Part shown: positions 36,715 to 45,654 of the stretch, one piece after another
How the letters are laid out: every line of letters begins with the position of its first letter
Numbering within the stretch: position 1 is the first letter of the stretch
Assembly: GCF_000177635.2 (NCBI RefSeq)
Contig: NC_014836.1
Span: forward strand, 2,058,001 to 2,122,000
Direction of reading: 5' to 3'
Length of the DNA: 64,000 nt
DNA from: Desulfurispirillum indicum S5
GTDB taxonomy: Bacteria > Chrysiogenota > Chrysiogenetes > Chrysiogenales > Chrysiogenaceae
Notes under the pieces: generated by a model
Databases searched by the model: none
Told to the model about the DNA's origin: nothing
What the model saw: the letters and a program-made list of their open reading frames with translations, nothing else
Made by a program: the position numbers and the translations under genes

Positions 36715-38892
36715 TCAGAAGACATAGCGCGCTCCGACGCCAAAGGTGCGGGGGTCGCCATAGGCAATAACGCGCATACCCGAGTACATGCTGATATATT
36801 TTTCATCGGTAAGGTTACGTCCGTAAAGATAGAAGTCCCAGTCAGCAACCCGATACCCGAACTTCGCATCTGCGAGGGTATAGGCGTCCTGTTTCGGAAA
36901 TGGCTCAAGGGCAGTTGCATCATCGTAGAAGTAATGTCTGCCTGTGCTGGACACATCAATACGCCCATAGAACCCGTGAGGATGTGTATAGGCAACGCCT
37001 GCCCTTACACTGTGTGCAGGGGTCTGCTCAATGGTCTGCCCGTCAAAATTGCCACCACCCCAGTCATAATCGCGATATTTTGCCTTCACGAGCCCCACTG
37101 AAGAGTTCATCTCCAGCCCATGCACAGGGCGGAAGGTCACCTCGACTTCTGCACCCTGAGAGTAGGCTTTTTTTGCATTATCCGTGACGTACATCGCGCC
37201 GATGGATTTAGATATATGGATATCTTCTATATCCATATAAAATAACGATGCCGCAATGGAGCCCTGCCCGAAGTTACCCTTCACGCCCAACTCATAGTTT
37301 GTAGAGGTCTGAGGTTCAAACCGATTATCATCGGCGCTGCCTGCCATGGCGAAATAGTTAAACCCTCCAGGCATATACCCCTTTGACCACAGCGCATATG
37401 TGTTCCATGCATCCGCAAACTGCCAGGATATGGCTGCCTTCGGCAGAAATGCGTTCCAGGTCTTTTCCGCCTCCAGCTCATACATGGCTGGACCTGGCAC
37501 GCCCACGGGCAAGTAGTACATGGAGAGGTCAATTTCTTTTGTAATACGCTGGTAACGTCCACCAAAGGTCAACTCAAACTGTTCTGCAAAAGGGATAATT
37601 ACCTGACCAAAGGCAGCAAGAGTGTCTGAATCGGTTCGTGAGACGGCACTCATCTCCGAGTTTCCAAGGTATGCGTAACTTACCGGGTCAAAATCGGGGA
37701 ATTGCATGCCCATACGCCCTTGTTTGTGACGCTCGGCTTCAAAATAGAAACCACCCACCCAACGCAAACCCTGTCCAGCGTTGCTTGACAAGCGCAATTC
37801 CTGAGTCCAGCTGTCCACATCAAAATCACTGAACTGAACCAGACCTGCGTATAGCGGATCATTGCCAAAATCCGAGTCGTACTCACCATTGAACTGAACC
37901 GTTTTATTGGTCGTCACCGCATTCAGGGACACGGCATCAAATTCATAGGTCAAACCCATGCTTTGGGCATTACTTTCCGTGACCTGTTTGGTCGGCATAT
38001 CCACTTCCTGTTTCTTGGCATCATCTCTGGAAAAATCGCCAATAACAGCGCTGCCGGGTATGCCGATACCATTGATCCCATACTGCTGCGTGTATTCATT
38101 CGTCAACGAAAGCCTCGCGGTGAAACGATCAGTAGGAGTCATGGTCAGGTTAAGGTTCAGTCGCCGATCATTTTCCTTATTGAAATCACTGTCCATGCCG
38201 GCGGCTGTATTTTCGATCCATCCGTCATCCTGCCGGTACTGGACATTCAAGCCCAGAAAAAGCCTGTCATCGATCAGCGCACCCCCTGCGTTCAGGGCGC
38301 TTCGCATTGAGTTGAAACTGCCGTATTCGGTCTCCACCTTCCCTTGCCAGGTATTTGATGGTCTTTTGGTCACAATATTGATGACCCCGCCAATGGCATC
38401 TTTACCGTAAAGAGTACCTTGAGGCCCCCGCAGCACTTCGACCCGCTCGGCATTCATGAGCGACGCATCAAACCCTTCGATCCCACTGTGAGCAACCCCA
38501 TCAATATAGATCACCACAGGATTGTTGTTCGTGAATATAGAGGGATTCAGGCCCCGAAAATTTACCGCACTGGCCATCGGACCTGAGCTGGCCTTCATAT
38601 TCGGAATCTCCCTGATAACGTCAGCCACGGATTTGATGCCTTTATCCTCAAGCATTATCTCGTTGATAACAGTAATGCTCTGAGGGACATCAATGATGTC
38701 CTCTTCAATTTTATTGGCCGTCACCGTGATAGTCTGCAGGACGCTTACCTGCCCGGACGCTTCAGCATCCCCTTCGTTCGCCCAGGCAGCCCCTCCACTG
38801 AACCACACTACCAGTGCCAGAACCATGGGGACCTGACCCCATTTTCCGCTCCGCAATTGATTCGCACACCACACCTGCACATCATGTCTCAT
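36715..38892 (-). CDS. TonB-dependent outer membrane receptor (FyuA-like)
   Basis: A 725-residue receptor. It has a signal peptide (hydrophobic VPMVLALVVWFSGGAAWA), a TonB-box-like start (QTITVTANKIEED), the plug domain with VEVLRGPQGTLYGKDAIGGVINIVTKRP, and a beta barrel ending in the C-terminal aromatic VGARYVF. The plug pattern is that of FyuA and related siderophore receptors. The ATG at 38892 follows GGAGG. The gene is isolated from the ABC operon by a strong hairpin and stands downstream of the AraC-type regulator. Its ligand is unknown. Confidence 0.93.
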   Translation of the reverse strand: MRHDVQVWCANQLRSGKWGQVPMVLALVVWFSGGAAWANEGDAEASGQVSVLQTITVTANKIEEDIIDVPQSITVINEIMLEDKGIKSVADVIREIPNMKASSGPMASAVNFRGLNPSIFTNNNPVVIYIDGVAHSGIEGFDASLMNAERVEVLRGPQGTLYGKDAIGGVINIVTKRPSNTWQGKVETEYGSFNSMRSALNAGGALIDDRLFLGLNVQYRQDDGWIENTAAGMDSDFNKENDRRLNLNLTMTPTDRFTARLSLTNEYTQQYGINGIGIPGSAVIGDFSRDDAKKQEVDMPTKQVTESNAQSMGLTYEFDAVSLNAVTTNKTVQFNGEYDSDFGNDPLYAGLVQFSDFDVDSWTQELRLSSNAGQGLRWVGGFYFEAERHKQGRMGMQFPDFDPVSYAYLGNSEMSAVSRTDSDTLAAFGQVIIPFAEQFELTFGGRYQRITKEIDLSMYYLPVGVPGPAMYELEAEKTWNAFLPKAAISWQFADAWNTYALWSKGYMPGGFNYFAMAGSADDNRFEPQTSTNYELGVKGNFGQGSIAASLFYMDIEDIHISKSIGAMYVTDNAKKAYSQGAEVEVTFRPVHGLEMNSSVGLVKAKYRDYDWGGGNFDGQTIEQTPAHSVRAGVAYTHPHGFYGRIDVSSTGRHYFYDDATALEPFPKQDAYTLADAKFGYRVADWDFYLYGRNLTDEKYISMYSGMRVIAYGDPRTFGVGARYVF

Positions 38893-38913
38893 CCACAACC
38901 TCCATGAAGTCTC

Positions 38914-39004
38914 CGGGAAGAAAATACGTTACAGCTAACTCTTTTCCCACAGCTCATAGAAGTCTGCTACTCGACACGGGAAAACGACTGCTCCAATCGG
39001 GAAA
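38914..39004 (-). promoter_or_regulatory. Phased CGGGAA direct repeats upstream of the receptor gene
   Basis: On the + strand CGGGAAG starts at 38914, CGGGAAA at 38977 and CGGGAAA at 38998. The spacings are 63 and 21 bp, both multiples of two helical turns. AraC-type regulators bind such direct repeats, and one is encoded immediately upstream. No clear -10/-35 pair or Fur-type site is seen in the 284 bp gap. Confidence 0.5.
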
Positions 39005-39176
39005 CCTTTCAGCCTGCGACGGCAATGTCCTTCCATTCCGACTCTCTATGACAGCGGAAAAAGAATACAGGGAAGTGAAAGAGCATGGATGAGTGATCTA
39101 CTCAAGGCATTACCAGGAGAGGAAAACGGGGGAGGGGGAACCTGAACTCTCATTAGACACAGAGCAGGGAAGAGCG

Positions 39177-40178
39177 CTACCTGATGCAGTTGGAGGGAAG
39201 CCGGCCATGGAACTGTCTGAAGGCACCGCTGAAATGCCCCGGACAGGAGTATCCCACCATCAGGGCCACCTCCAGCACCGAGTGCTCACCGGTCTCCAGC
39301 AATTCCAGGGCCTTCTGCATGCGCAGCTTGCGCACATACTCGCCAATGGTCATGCCAAGGCGCTGGCGGAAGCCGGTTTTCAGGTAACATTCATTGAGGG
39401 CAACCCGGCGGGCAAGGGCCGCGATGGTTGGCGGATCAACCCATTCGCTGCACAGGATATCCACCGCCTCGTCAATGGCGACACTGCGACGACTGCCACC
39501 ACAGTGACGGCGGGTTTCTTCCGCAGAGATATCAAGCCCCAGAAAGACGGCCAGGATATCCAGAGCCTGGGACTCAAGACGCAATTCGTCACAAACATCA
39601 CTGCAGGATTGTGCAAGCAGACGAGTGGCCAACCGGCTGATGGTCGGACGATGGTGTGTCAGGCGCATGCAGACGGCAGGATCACGGGAAAGCAAGGCGT
39701 CCAGGTTGCGACTGAAACGCTGCGGAAGCTGCTCACGCCATTGATCAAGCACATGAACAGGTATATCCAGTGAGAGCCCGCGCATGGTAGTGTGAGGCTG
39801 GTGGCGGTAACGGACTTCCTCAACACGGCCACTGCACAGCCACAGGTCACCAGCCTGCACCTGTTCTGAGAGCCCAAGCTCGGGGATACCCAGCTGAAAG
39901 CCGCCACAGAGCAGCATATTAAAACCAAGGTTGCAGCTGAAATTTGGATAGCTGTACTCATGAGGAGAGTGGATGACGCAATCACAACGCCCAAGGGAAA
40001 TCCCATCACGCAGCTCACGTATATCCATCCAGCCACGCCCGACTTGGGGCGACACGCCAGCGCGCAGACAGGTACCCCGAGACTCCCGTCGATCGTGCTG
40101 CACCACAAAAAAACCCCGATCTTCGTAGAGTGTTCGGCATTGGTCCAGAATCGTCACATCCGGCGGGTCTTTTTCCAC
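39177..40178 (-). CDS. AraC-family transcriptional regulator (PchR/YbtA-like)
   Basis: The 333-residue protein has a variable N-terminal ligand domain and a C-terminal double helix-turn-helix: IAALARRVALNECYLKTGF is the first, VLEVALMVGYSCPGHFSGAF the second, both typical of AraC. PchR and YbtA of this size sense ferric siderophores and activate receptor and uptake genes, as the neighbours here suggest. I chose GTG 40178, exactly 6 bases after AGGAGG, over ATG 40205, which lacks a ribosome binding site. Confidence 0.9.
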   Translation of the reverse strand: MEKDPPDVTILDQCRTLYEDRGFFVVQHDRRESRGTCLRAGVSPQVGRGWMDIRELRDGISLGRCDCVIHSPHEYSYPNFSCNLGFNMLLCGGFQLGIPELGLSEQVQAGDLWLCSGRVEEVRYRHQPHTTMRGLSLDIPVHVLDQWREQLPQRFSRNLDALLSRDPAVCMRLTHHRPTISRLATRLLAQSCSDVCDELRLESQALDILAVFLGLDISAEETRRHCGGSRRSVAIDEAVDILCSEWVDPPTIAALARRVALNECYLKTGFRQRLGMTIGEYVRKLRMQKALELLETGEHSVLEVALMVGYSCPGHFSGAFRQFHGRLPSNCIR

Positions 40179-40205
40179 AACGGCCCTCCTGTACTCAGGG
40201 TTCAT

Positions 40206-40503
40206 CGAAGTCTACGCGTATTCACGCTGACATGGGGTGCTGACAGCATCAGCCTCCACAGAACATCCCGAAGTGGTGGCGCACTGCCAGCACCCCATGA
40301 CACCATCGAATTTACTCTTACCGCGATAAAGCTAAAGAGGCAACACAAAAATAGCAGGAACTAAGTTCAACTTCACCCTTCCCGGAATATCCCGGTACCG
40401 CAAGTACACTGAAAAGCCTCGAATCCCAGGCGCGCATGAAACCAGAAATGCCCCGCCGCTCAACACGAGTCGGTGGAGCATCTGGGCTCAGATTCGATGG
40501 CAA
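40206..40503. other. Intergenic region upstream of the AraC-type gene
   Basis: About 300 bp without a gene. It holds a long inverted repeat (40231-40299) and a pair of TCCCGG motifs 11 bp apart (40379-40385 and 40390-40395), the complement of the CGGGA core found before the receptor gene. The TCCCGG pair may be an autoregulatory site. Confidence 0.6.
40231..40299. repeat. Perfect 12 bp inverted repeat in the leader of the AraC-type gene
   Basis: CATGGGGTGCTG (40231-40242) and CAGCACCCCATG (40288-40299) are exact complements around a 45-base interior. In the - strand transcript this gives a stem about 50 bases before the start codon of the regulator. Confidence 0.65.
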
Positions 40504-41268
40504 TCAGGGGATACTGAAGGTAAGGGTGGCGGCGTAGGTATGATAATCACAGACCCGCTTATCGGGATAATCCTCTTGATGGCTGACTTTGATGAGAAAT
40601 TCTCCGGCACTCCCCGGGACAAGAGCCAACCGGCCCGACGGATCGGCTTTGATTTTACGGGATTCCAGTTCGCCTTCACCCTTGCGAAAAAAGATTTCGG
40701 CTTCCGCTGCCGCCAGGGGCTCGCCATTGAAGAGGACCACAATCTCAATGGACTGGTCAGAGCTATACGAAACGGCGGTATGGGGTATCAGTTCAAGCTG
40801 GTGCCCTACGGGAGAGGTCATCTGCGTTTCATCCAGCACGGCATCGCCCGCAATCAGCAGTCGCTTGCCGAACATCTGGGCCTGTGAGCAGTAAAGAGCG
40901 CCCAGTACATCACGTTTTGTGGCCTGACGCCATCCAGCCGGGTTTCGCGTCCAGTAGGTCGGGCGATAGGTGGCAGCCACATAGTAGGTTCCCGGCGCCA
41001 CACCCTCAGGGAGCACGTAGCGATAGTTTTCCCCTTCCTGAATCATCTCCACGCTTTCCCCACTGCCGAAAACCTTCATGGGCGGGAAAATATGGACCCG
41101 GTCCTCCGCGATGGCCTCCGCCACGGGGAAGTCGTGACCATAGCCCAGTTCCGCCGTGAGTGATGTGCCGGACTCGCTGGCATTGACCCACAGATCATGG
41201 GCACAGACTCCGGTAGCAAGCAGGCCCGCCAGCAGTACGGGTGCCGTAAATGTGTTCAGCAGACGCAT
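40504..41268 (-). CDS. DUF4198 periplasmic protein (NikM-like domain family)
   Basis: The 254-residue protein has a signal peptide (cleavage near CAHD) and starts its mature part with HDLWVNA, the DUF4198 hallmark where the N-terminal His can bind metal. The C-terminal half (EIVVLFNGEPLAAAEAEIFF) has the repeating beta pattern of this family. Members often sit beside TonB receptors and nickel or cobalt systems and may receive the metal in the periplasm. It follows the siderophore receptor gene by 17 bp, with AAGGAG before its ATG, so both are cotranscribed. Confidence 0.85.
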   Translation of the reverse strand: MRLLNTFTAPVLLAGLLATGVCAHDLWVNASESGTSLTAELGYGHDFPVAEAIAEDRVHIFPPMKVFGSGESVEMIQEGENYRYVLPEGVAPGTYYVAATYRPTYWTRNPAGWRQATKRDVLGALYCSQAQMFGKRLLIAGDAVLDETQMTSPVGHQLELIPHTAVSYSSDQSIEIVVLFNGEPLAAAEAEIFFRKGEGELESRKIKADPSGRLALVPGSAGEFLIKVSHQEDYPDKRVCDYHTYAATLTFSIP

Positions 41269-41285
41269 AAGAACTCCTTATTGAT

Positions 41286-43409
41286 TCAGAATTGGTAGGT
41301 TACCTGAAGGGTATAGTTACGCGGCGCTCCCGGGGTAACCCAGTGCTCCCAGTAGGAGGCCGTGTAATACTCCTTGTCCAGGAGGTTGTCGATGATAAAG
41401 GCGACTTCCATATCAGGTCGCGGTTTATAGGCGGCGCGAACGTGCACCGTGGAATACGAGGGCAGAGTAAAGTCGGTATTGCTCTGGTTGCCCACCCGCG
41501 AATCCACATACACAATACCACCGCCGATGCTGGCATCCCTGTCGGCCAGTTTCCATCCGTAATTGGTCAGCAGACTGGCCTGGTTGCGGGGCACATTATT
41601 CAGGCGGGTATCCTGGCTGAAGGTAACCCCGTCAGCCACTATATGGGCATCGGTATAGCTGTAGCTGAAGCTGGCACTGAGGCTTTCGGTGATTTTCCCG
41701 TTCACATCCAGCTCAATTCCCCTGCTTCTGACCTCGCCAGCGGTCACCGAGAAGGCGGCGTCAACGGGGTCGCGGGTAAGCACGTTCTCTTTGGTAATCT
41801 GAAAGAGACTGGCGTCCAGGGAGAGTCCACCGGGCAGTGTGGTCTTCAGGCCAATGTCGTAGGAAGTGGAGGTTTCGGGATCAAACTGGTCGCCATGACG
41901 ATCCGCACCAGAGTTGGGATTGAATGCCCGTGATGCATTGGCAAAAACCGTCACCAGGGAGGTGAGATCGTGACTGACACCGACTCGCGGATTGACGGCA
42001 TTGTCCCTTTGGGATGCCTTCACCCCCGTCTGGAGATTTTTCGTCTCCTGCTCAAAGCGGTCGAAGCGTCCGCCCACCAGCACACGGGTCGCATAGTTCA
42101 CATGAATGAGATCCTGCACGTAGAAGGCGAGGGTATCCTCAGCATCCTCGCGCTGATTGGTCCGCGAATCGTCGAAGGGTATGGGCCCGCTACCGTAAAC
42201 CGGATTGTAAATATTGAACGCGTAGGGATCAGACGCGTTGGCCTGCGTGCGGGCACTGCGCCGCATGAGAAAGTCCTGTTCGTATCGGCTCAGCTCGGCC
42301 CCCAGCAGCAGGTCATGGCGCAGTCCGGAAAGCTCCACACTGCCACGGATCTCCGCTGAAGCCACCAGATCATCGCTCTCATAATCGCGGTGACGCCGTT
42401 CGCGAATCAGGTAGCCATCGCTTTGGCCCATGGCCTCAGTGGAATCGCCCTTCATCGTGCTGTGCATATGGGCCAGAGTCAGTTGGCTGGACCAGTTCTC
42501 GCTGAGATCAGCCTGAAAACGCAGACGATTTGCCTGGGTCCTGAGAGTGATGTCGCCATCATCGGGCTCATTGAGAAAGCGCGTCACCGGTACCACACCG
42601 AGCCTGTTATCCACCGCCATGACCCCACGGTCAAGGGGGCGCTTCTGTTGGGAAAATTCGCCATCATAGTGCACACGCGCGTTGTCGGAAAGAATCCATG
42701 AGAAAGCTGGTGCCACCACAAAGCGATTTTCACTGACATGATCCCGGAAGGTATCGCCATCCTCAACCGCCACACTGATCCGGCCGGCAATGGAATCACT
42801 CAGAGGCCCAGTGTAATCGAAGGTCGCCCGATGGGGCTTATCACTGGAGGCAGCCAGCGTTACCTCGCCGGATGACTCAAAGCTGGGGCGCTTGGTCACA
42901 ATATTCACCGCTCCACCGGGATCAGCTCTGCCGATCAATGCCGAAGACGACCCCCGCAGAATTTCAATACGCTCAAGGTTGACAGCATCCTGTTTGCCTG
43001 TATACCCGCGGTTAGCCCGTACACCATCCCGCAGAAAAACCGGCCCCCGGTTGATATCACCTTCGAAACCCCGGATGGAATAGTTGTCCCACATTCCGCC
43101 GAAATCGTTTTGAGAAGACACCCCGCTGACAAAGGGCAAAGCATCGCCCATGCGCGTGGCACCCAGGTGTTCAAGCATCTGTGGCGTCACGATAGTCACC
43201 GCCTGGGGCACCAGTGTCGGATCAATGGGCATGCCGGTCGCCCCACTCACTTCACTGGCCCGGTATCCGGTACTTTCATGCGCCGTTCCGGTAACGCGCA
43301 CAGGCTCAAGCTGTACTGATACCTTGGGATCATCCGCCTGTGCCGCCGTCACGGCAAGCAATGCCACTGCGAAGCCTGCCCTCCAACCTTCCAAGAACCT
43401 TCTTAACAT
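41286..43409 (-). CDS. TonB-dependent siderophore receptor (FhuA/FpvA group)
   Basis: A 707-residue outer membrane receptor with signal peptide (ending TAAQADD) and no N-terminal signalling domain. The plug carries the siderophore-receptor pattern DNYSIRGFEGD and IEILRGSSSALIGRADPGG followed by NIVTKRP. The barrel ends in LQVTYQF. The ATG 43409 is preceded by GAGGAG. A promoter candidate lies at 43454-43482. The DUF4198 gene is coupled behind it; ligand unknown. Confidence 0.93.
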   Translation of the reverse strand: MLRRFLEGWRAGFAVALLAVTAAQADDPKVSVQLEPVRVTGTAHESTGYRASEVSGATGMPIDPTLVPQAVTIVTPQMLEHLGATRMGDALPFVSGVSSQNDFGGMWDNYSIRGFEGDINRGPVFLRDGVRANRGYTGKQDAVNLERIEILRGSSSALIGRADPGGAVNIVTKRPSFESSGEVTLAASSDKPHRATFDYTGPLSDSIAGRISVAVEDGDTFRDHVSENRFVVAPAFSWILSDNARVHYDGEFSQQKRPLDRGVMAVDNRLGVVPVTRFLNEPDDGDITLRTQANRLRFQADLSENWSSQLTLAHMHSTMKGDSTEAMGQSDGYLIRERRHRDYESDDLVASAEIRGSVELSGLRHDLLLGAELSRYEQDFLMRRSARTQANASDPYAFNIYNPVYGSGPIPFDDSRTNQREDAEDTLAFYVQDLIHVNYATRVLVGGRFDRFEQETKNLQTGVKASQRDNAVNPRVGVSHDLTSLVTVFANASRAFNPNSGADRHGDQFDPETSTSYDIGLKTTLPGGLSLDASLFQITKENVLTRDPVDAAFSVTAGEVRSRGIELDVNGKITESLSASFSYSYTDAHIVADGVTFSQDTRLNNVPRNQASLLTNYGWKLADRDASIGGGIVYVDSRVGNQSNTDFTLPSYSTVHVRAAYKPRPDMEVAFIIDNLLDKEYYTASYWEHWVTPGAPRNYTLQVTYQF

Positions 43410-43453
43410 AACCACTCCTCATGAAATACGACGAAGCTCACTCCAGGTGGCAC

Positions 43454-43482
43454 AATTTACATATTCGTAGCACGATCGTCAA
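43454..43482 (-). promoter_or_regulatory. Sigma-70-type promoter of the siderophore receptor gene
   Basis: On the - strand TTGACG (43477-43482) is followed after 17 bases by TAAATT (43454-43459), which matches four of six -10 positions. The distance of about 45 bp to the start codon is suitable. Confidence 0.5.
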
Positions 43483-43886
43483 GACCCAATTCTGACTGGA
43501 ATGAGCAACGACAGAGCGGAACTCTGCTGTAAGTACGGTGCGAGATCATCATCTACGAGGAGGTGAGGAAGTGTTCAACTGCAGGAAGGTGGGCGTGGGG
43601 AAGCGCTTTTCAGTACCTCGACGGTGCATATGTCAGCAGATGGATCAATGCCGACCTGAAAGTTCATGACAGTCTCACAATAGAGGACATAGAAACCACC
43701 CGAGTCGCCATCATGAAAGCCATAGGGGGAAACTCAGGTTTCGCACCCCCGAAATAACGGGTTCTCGGCGTTTCTCCTTATGGCATGCAGAAATATGACA
43801 CTCTGACATGTTTCGTGGCAATCGTGGAAAATTGTCGGGATTTATGGCTACGTCCTGAGTGCTTTTCTCCCCGTTGTAAATAGACA

Positions 43887-43952
43887 TACTGCGATAGCGG
43901 CAGTATTCCCTTGGCCACACTGGGCAAGGCACTCCACACCGCTATCGCAGTA
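43887..43952. repeat. 66 bp element with 14 bp perfect inverted ends
   Basis: TACTGCGATAGCGG at 43887-43900 and its exact complement at 43939-43952 enclose 38 bases, which contain a second inner pair (CCTTG/CAAGG). No T-run follows. It lies just past the TolC-type gene end on the 3' side of that convergent-free gap and could be a hairpin or a small mobile repeat. Confidence 0.6.
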
Positions 43953-43977
43953 CAAGCATCTCAGTTCAAAACGCTTC

Positions 43978-45384
43978 TCACATCCCGGCGTACTGCCACC
44001 CACCCCCCAGAACTTTATACAGTTCCAGCGCACCATTCAGGCGGGTCAGCTGCAGCTGCACCATCTGATCCTGGGCACTGAAGAGGCTGCGCTGGGCATC
44101 CAGCACGCTGAGCAGGTCATCGGCTCCTTCGCGGTAGCGCAGTTCCGCCAGCTGCAGGCTCCTTCTGGTTTCCGCCAGGATGTCTGTCTGCAGCTGTTCC
44201 TGCTGCGAGCTGAAGTGGACCGTGTTCAGGGCGTCCTCCACTTCCTTGAGGGCGGTCAGAATGGCCTTGCGGTAGGTTTCCAACAGCTCACGCTGGCGGG
44301 ATTCGGCACTGGCAATCTGACTCTGGCGGCGCCCGCCATCAAAGATGCTCTGGGTGATGGAGGCACCCAGGCTCAGGGTGCTGGTAGGGCTTGAGAGGGA
44401 GAGAAGCCCGCTGCTGGCGGCTCCCGCCGAAGCCGACAGGGAGATGGAGGGGAAGAGGGCAGTACGGGCCGCCACAATGCTGGCGTCGGCGGCAACGAGC
44501 TGGGCTTCGGCCCGCGCCAGATCGGGTCGCCGCAAGAGCAGGTCTGAAGGCATTCCGGGGTCGACGGTGGGAACGCGCAACTGGCTGAAGGGCTCAGGGT
44601 TGATGGCAAATTCCTGGGGCGCGACGCCCAGGAGAATGGCCAGGGCCGAGCGGGTCTGGCGCTGCTGCTGTTCCAGGCTCAGCAGGGTGGAGCGCTGGCT
44701 GAGCACGGTGGACTGCTGACGGGCCAGGTCAAGCGCAGAGGCGGTGCCGTGGCGCTGGCGCGCCTCGACGATGCCCAACACCCGTTCACTGATGGCGAGG
44801 TTTTCGCGGGAATAGGCCAGGCGTTCCTCCAGGGCCAGCAGCTGAAAATAGCCGCTGGCTACGCCGGCGATCAGGCTCAGGCGCACACTTTCATAGTCAA
44901 AGTGGCTGGCCGCGAGATTGGCTTCGGAGGCCCGCACATCCGCCGCAATGCGTCCCCACACATCCACTTCGTAGCTGGCTCCCAGGGAGAGGTTGGTGGA
45001 TTCGCTGCTGGTGCTGCTGCCACCGGAAACGCTGCGGCGTTGGGCGGATGTTCCGCCACTGAGGTTCACGGCGGGAAAGAGGGAAGAGCCCGTACTGCGC
45101 AGCTGAGCTTCTGCCTGAATCACTCTTTCCACCGCGCCGGCAAGGTCGGGACTGCCTTCCATGCCCATGAGCACCAGCTCCTCAAGACGCGGGGAGCCAA
45201 AACGCTGCCACCAGTCGCCTTCGGGTACCTGGGCTTCAGCGGGCAGCTGGGCCTGCCAGGCTTCGGGCAGCACGGGTTCGGGACGCGCGGGAGGGGCAAA
45301 CTGGCTGGCACAGCCACTGAGGACAATACAGCAGCAGCCGATGAACAGCCGCTGCAGAGGCCATATGGGAAACGGTATTTTCAT
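43978..45384 (-). CDS. TolC-like outer membrane efflux lipoprotein
   Basis: The 468-residue protein is an OprM/NodT-type outer membrane factor: a lipoprotein signal with lipobox LSGCAS (Cys near 25), the domain start WWQRFGSPRLEELV, and the repeated sequences YEVDVWGRI and LRRPDLARAEAQLVAADA. It would form the trimeric channel of a tripartite exporter with MacA and MacB, encoded directly upstream. A repeat-containing 270 bp gap separates it from macB, unlike the usual tight linkage. Confidence 0.94.
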   Translation of the reverse strand: MKIPFPIWPLQRLFIGCCCIVLSGCASQFAPPARPEPVLPEAWQAQLPAEAQVPEGDWWQRFGSPRLEELVLMGMEGSPDLAGAVERVIQAEAQLRSTGSSLFPAVNLSGGTSAQRRSVSGGSSTSSESTNLSLGASYEVDVWGRIAADVRASEANLAASHFDYESVRLSLIAGVASGYFQLLALEERLAYSRENLAISERVLGIVEARQRHGTASALDLARQQSTVLSQRSTLLSLEQQQRQTRSALAILLGVAPQEFAINPEPFSQLRVPTVDPGMPSDLLLRRPDLARAEAQLVAADASIVAARTALFPSISLSASAGAASSGLLSLSSPTSTLSLGASITQSIFDGGRRQSQIASAESRQRELLETYRKAILTALKEVEDALNTVHFSSQQEQLQTDILAETRRSLQLAELRYREGADDLLSVLDAQRSLFSAQDQMVQLQLTRLNGALELYKVLGGGWQYAGM

Positions 45385-45514
45385 AGAACACTTCCATTCA
45401 GGCCCTTATCAAGGCCGTAAATCTGCATTGCAATGCGATTGCACAAGACAAAAACCGGGTTCACACCACGGGAATCAAGCCGCCAAGAGGGGAGGCCTTT
45501 ATAGTAAAGAGGAT

Positions 45515-45621
45515 AAACCACGGAATACACGGAAAGTCCGGACAAACAGCCAGGAGTGGGAAAGAGTTTTTTGGAAAAAAAATATCCTCTCGTTCCGTGT
45601 TCTCCGTGCCTTCCGTGGTTT
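45515..45621. repeat. Inverted repeat element of the CCACGGAA family, copy 1
   Basis: The left arm runs AAACCACGGAATACACGGAA and the right arm is an imperfect complement ending in CCGTGGTTT; about 50 bases lie between. It occupies the gap between the TolC-type gene and macB and belongs to the same family as the element at 53972-54088. Confidence 0.75.
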
Positions 45622-45654
45622 CTTTCTTCTGCCTTGCCCCTTATGGCTTTTGCC

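Larger units (their letters stand above)
43410..43977. other. Intergenic region between the TolC-type gene and the siderophore receptor
   Basis: A 568 bp stretch without a convincing gene. It carries the receptor promoter (43454-43482) and a 66 bp inverted-repeat structure (43887-43952) close to the 3' end of the TolC-type gene. A short + strand frame at 43563-43757 has a GAGGAG but zero spacing to its GTG and no family resemblance. Confidence 0.6.

Noticed and set aside
38893-43560. Fur boxes before the receptor genes
   Set aside because: No stretch resembling the GATAAT-type 19 bp palindrome was found in the leaders; iron control may run through the AraC-type protein or a divergent site.
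43563-43757. 64-codon + strand frame in the gap before the siderophore receptor
   Set aside because: The GTG directly abuts the GAGGAG without spacing, the sequence has no known relative that I recognise and the strand disagrees with all neighbours.
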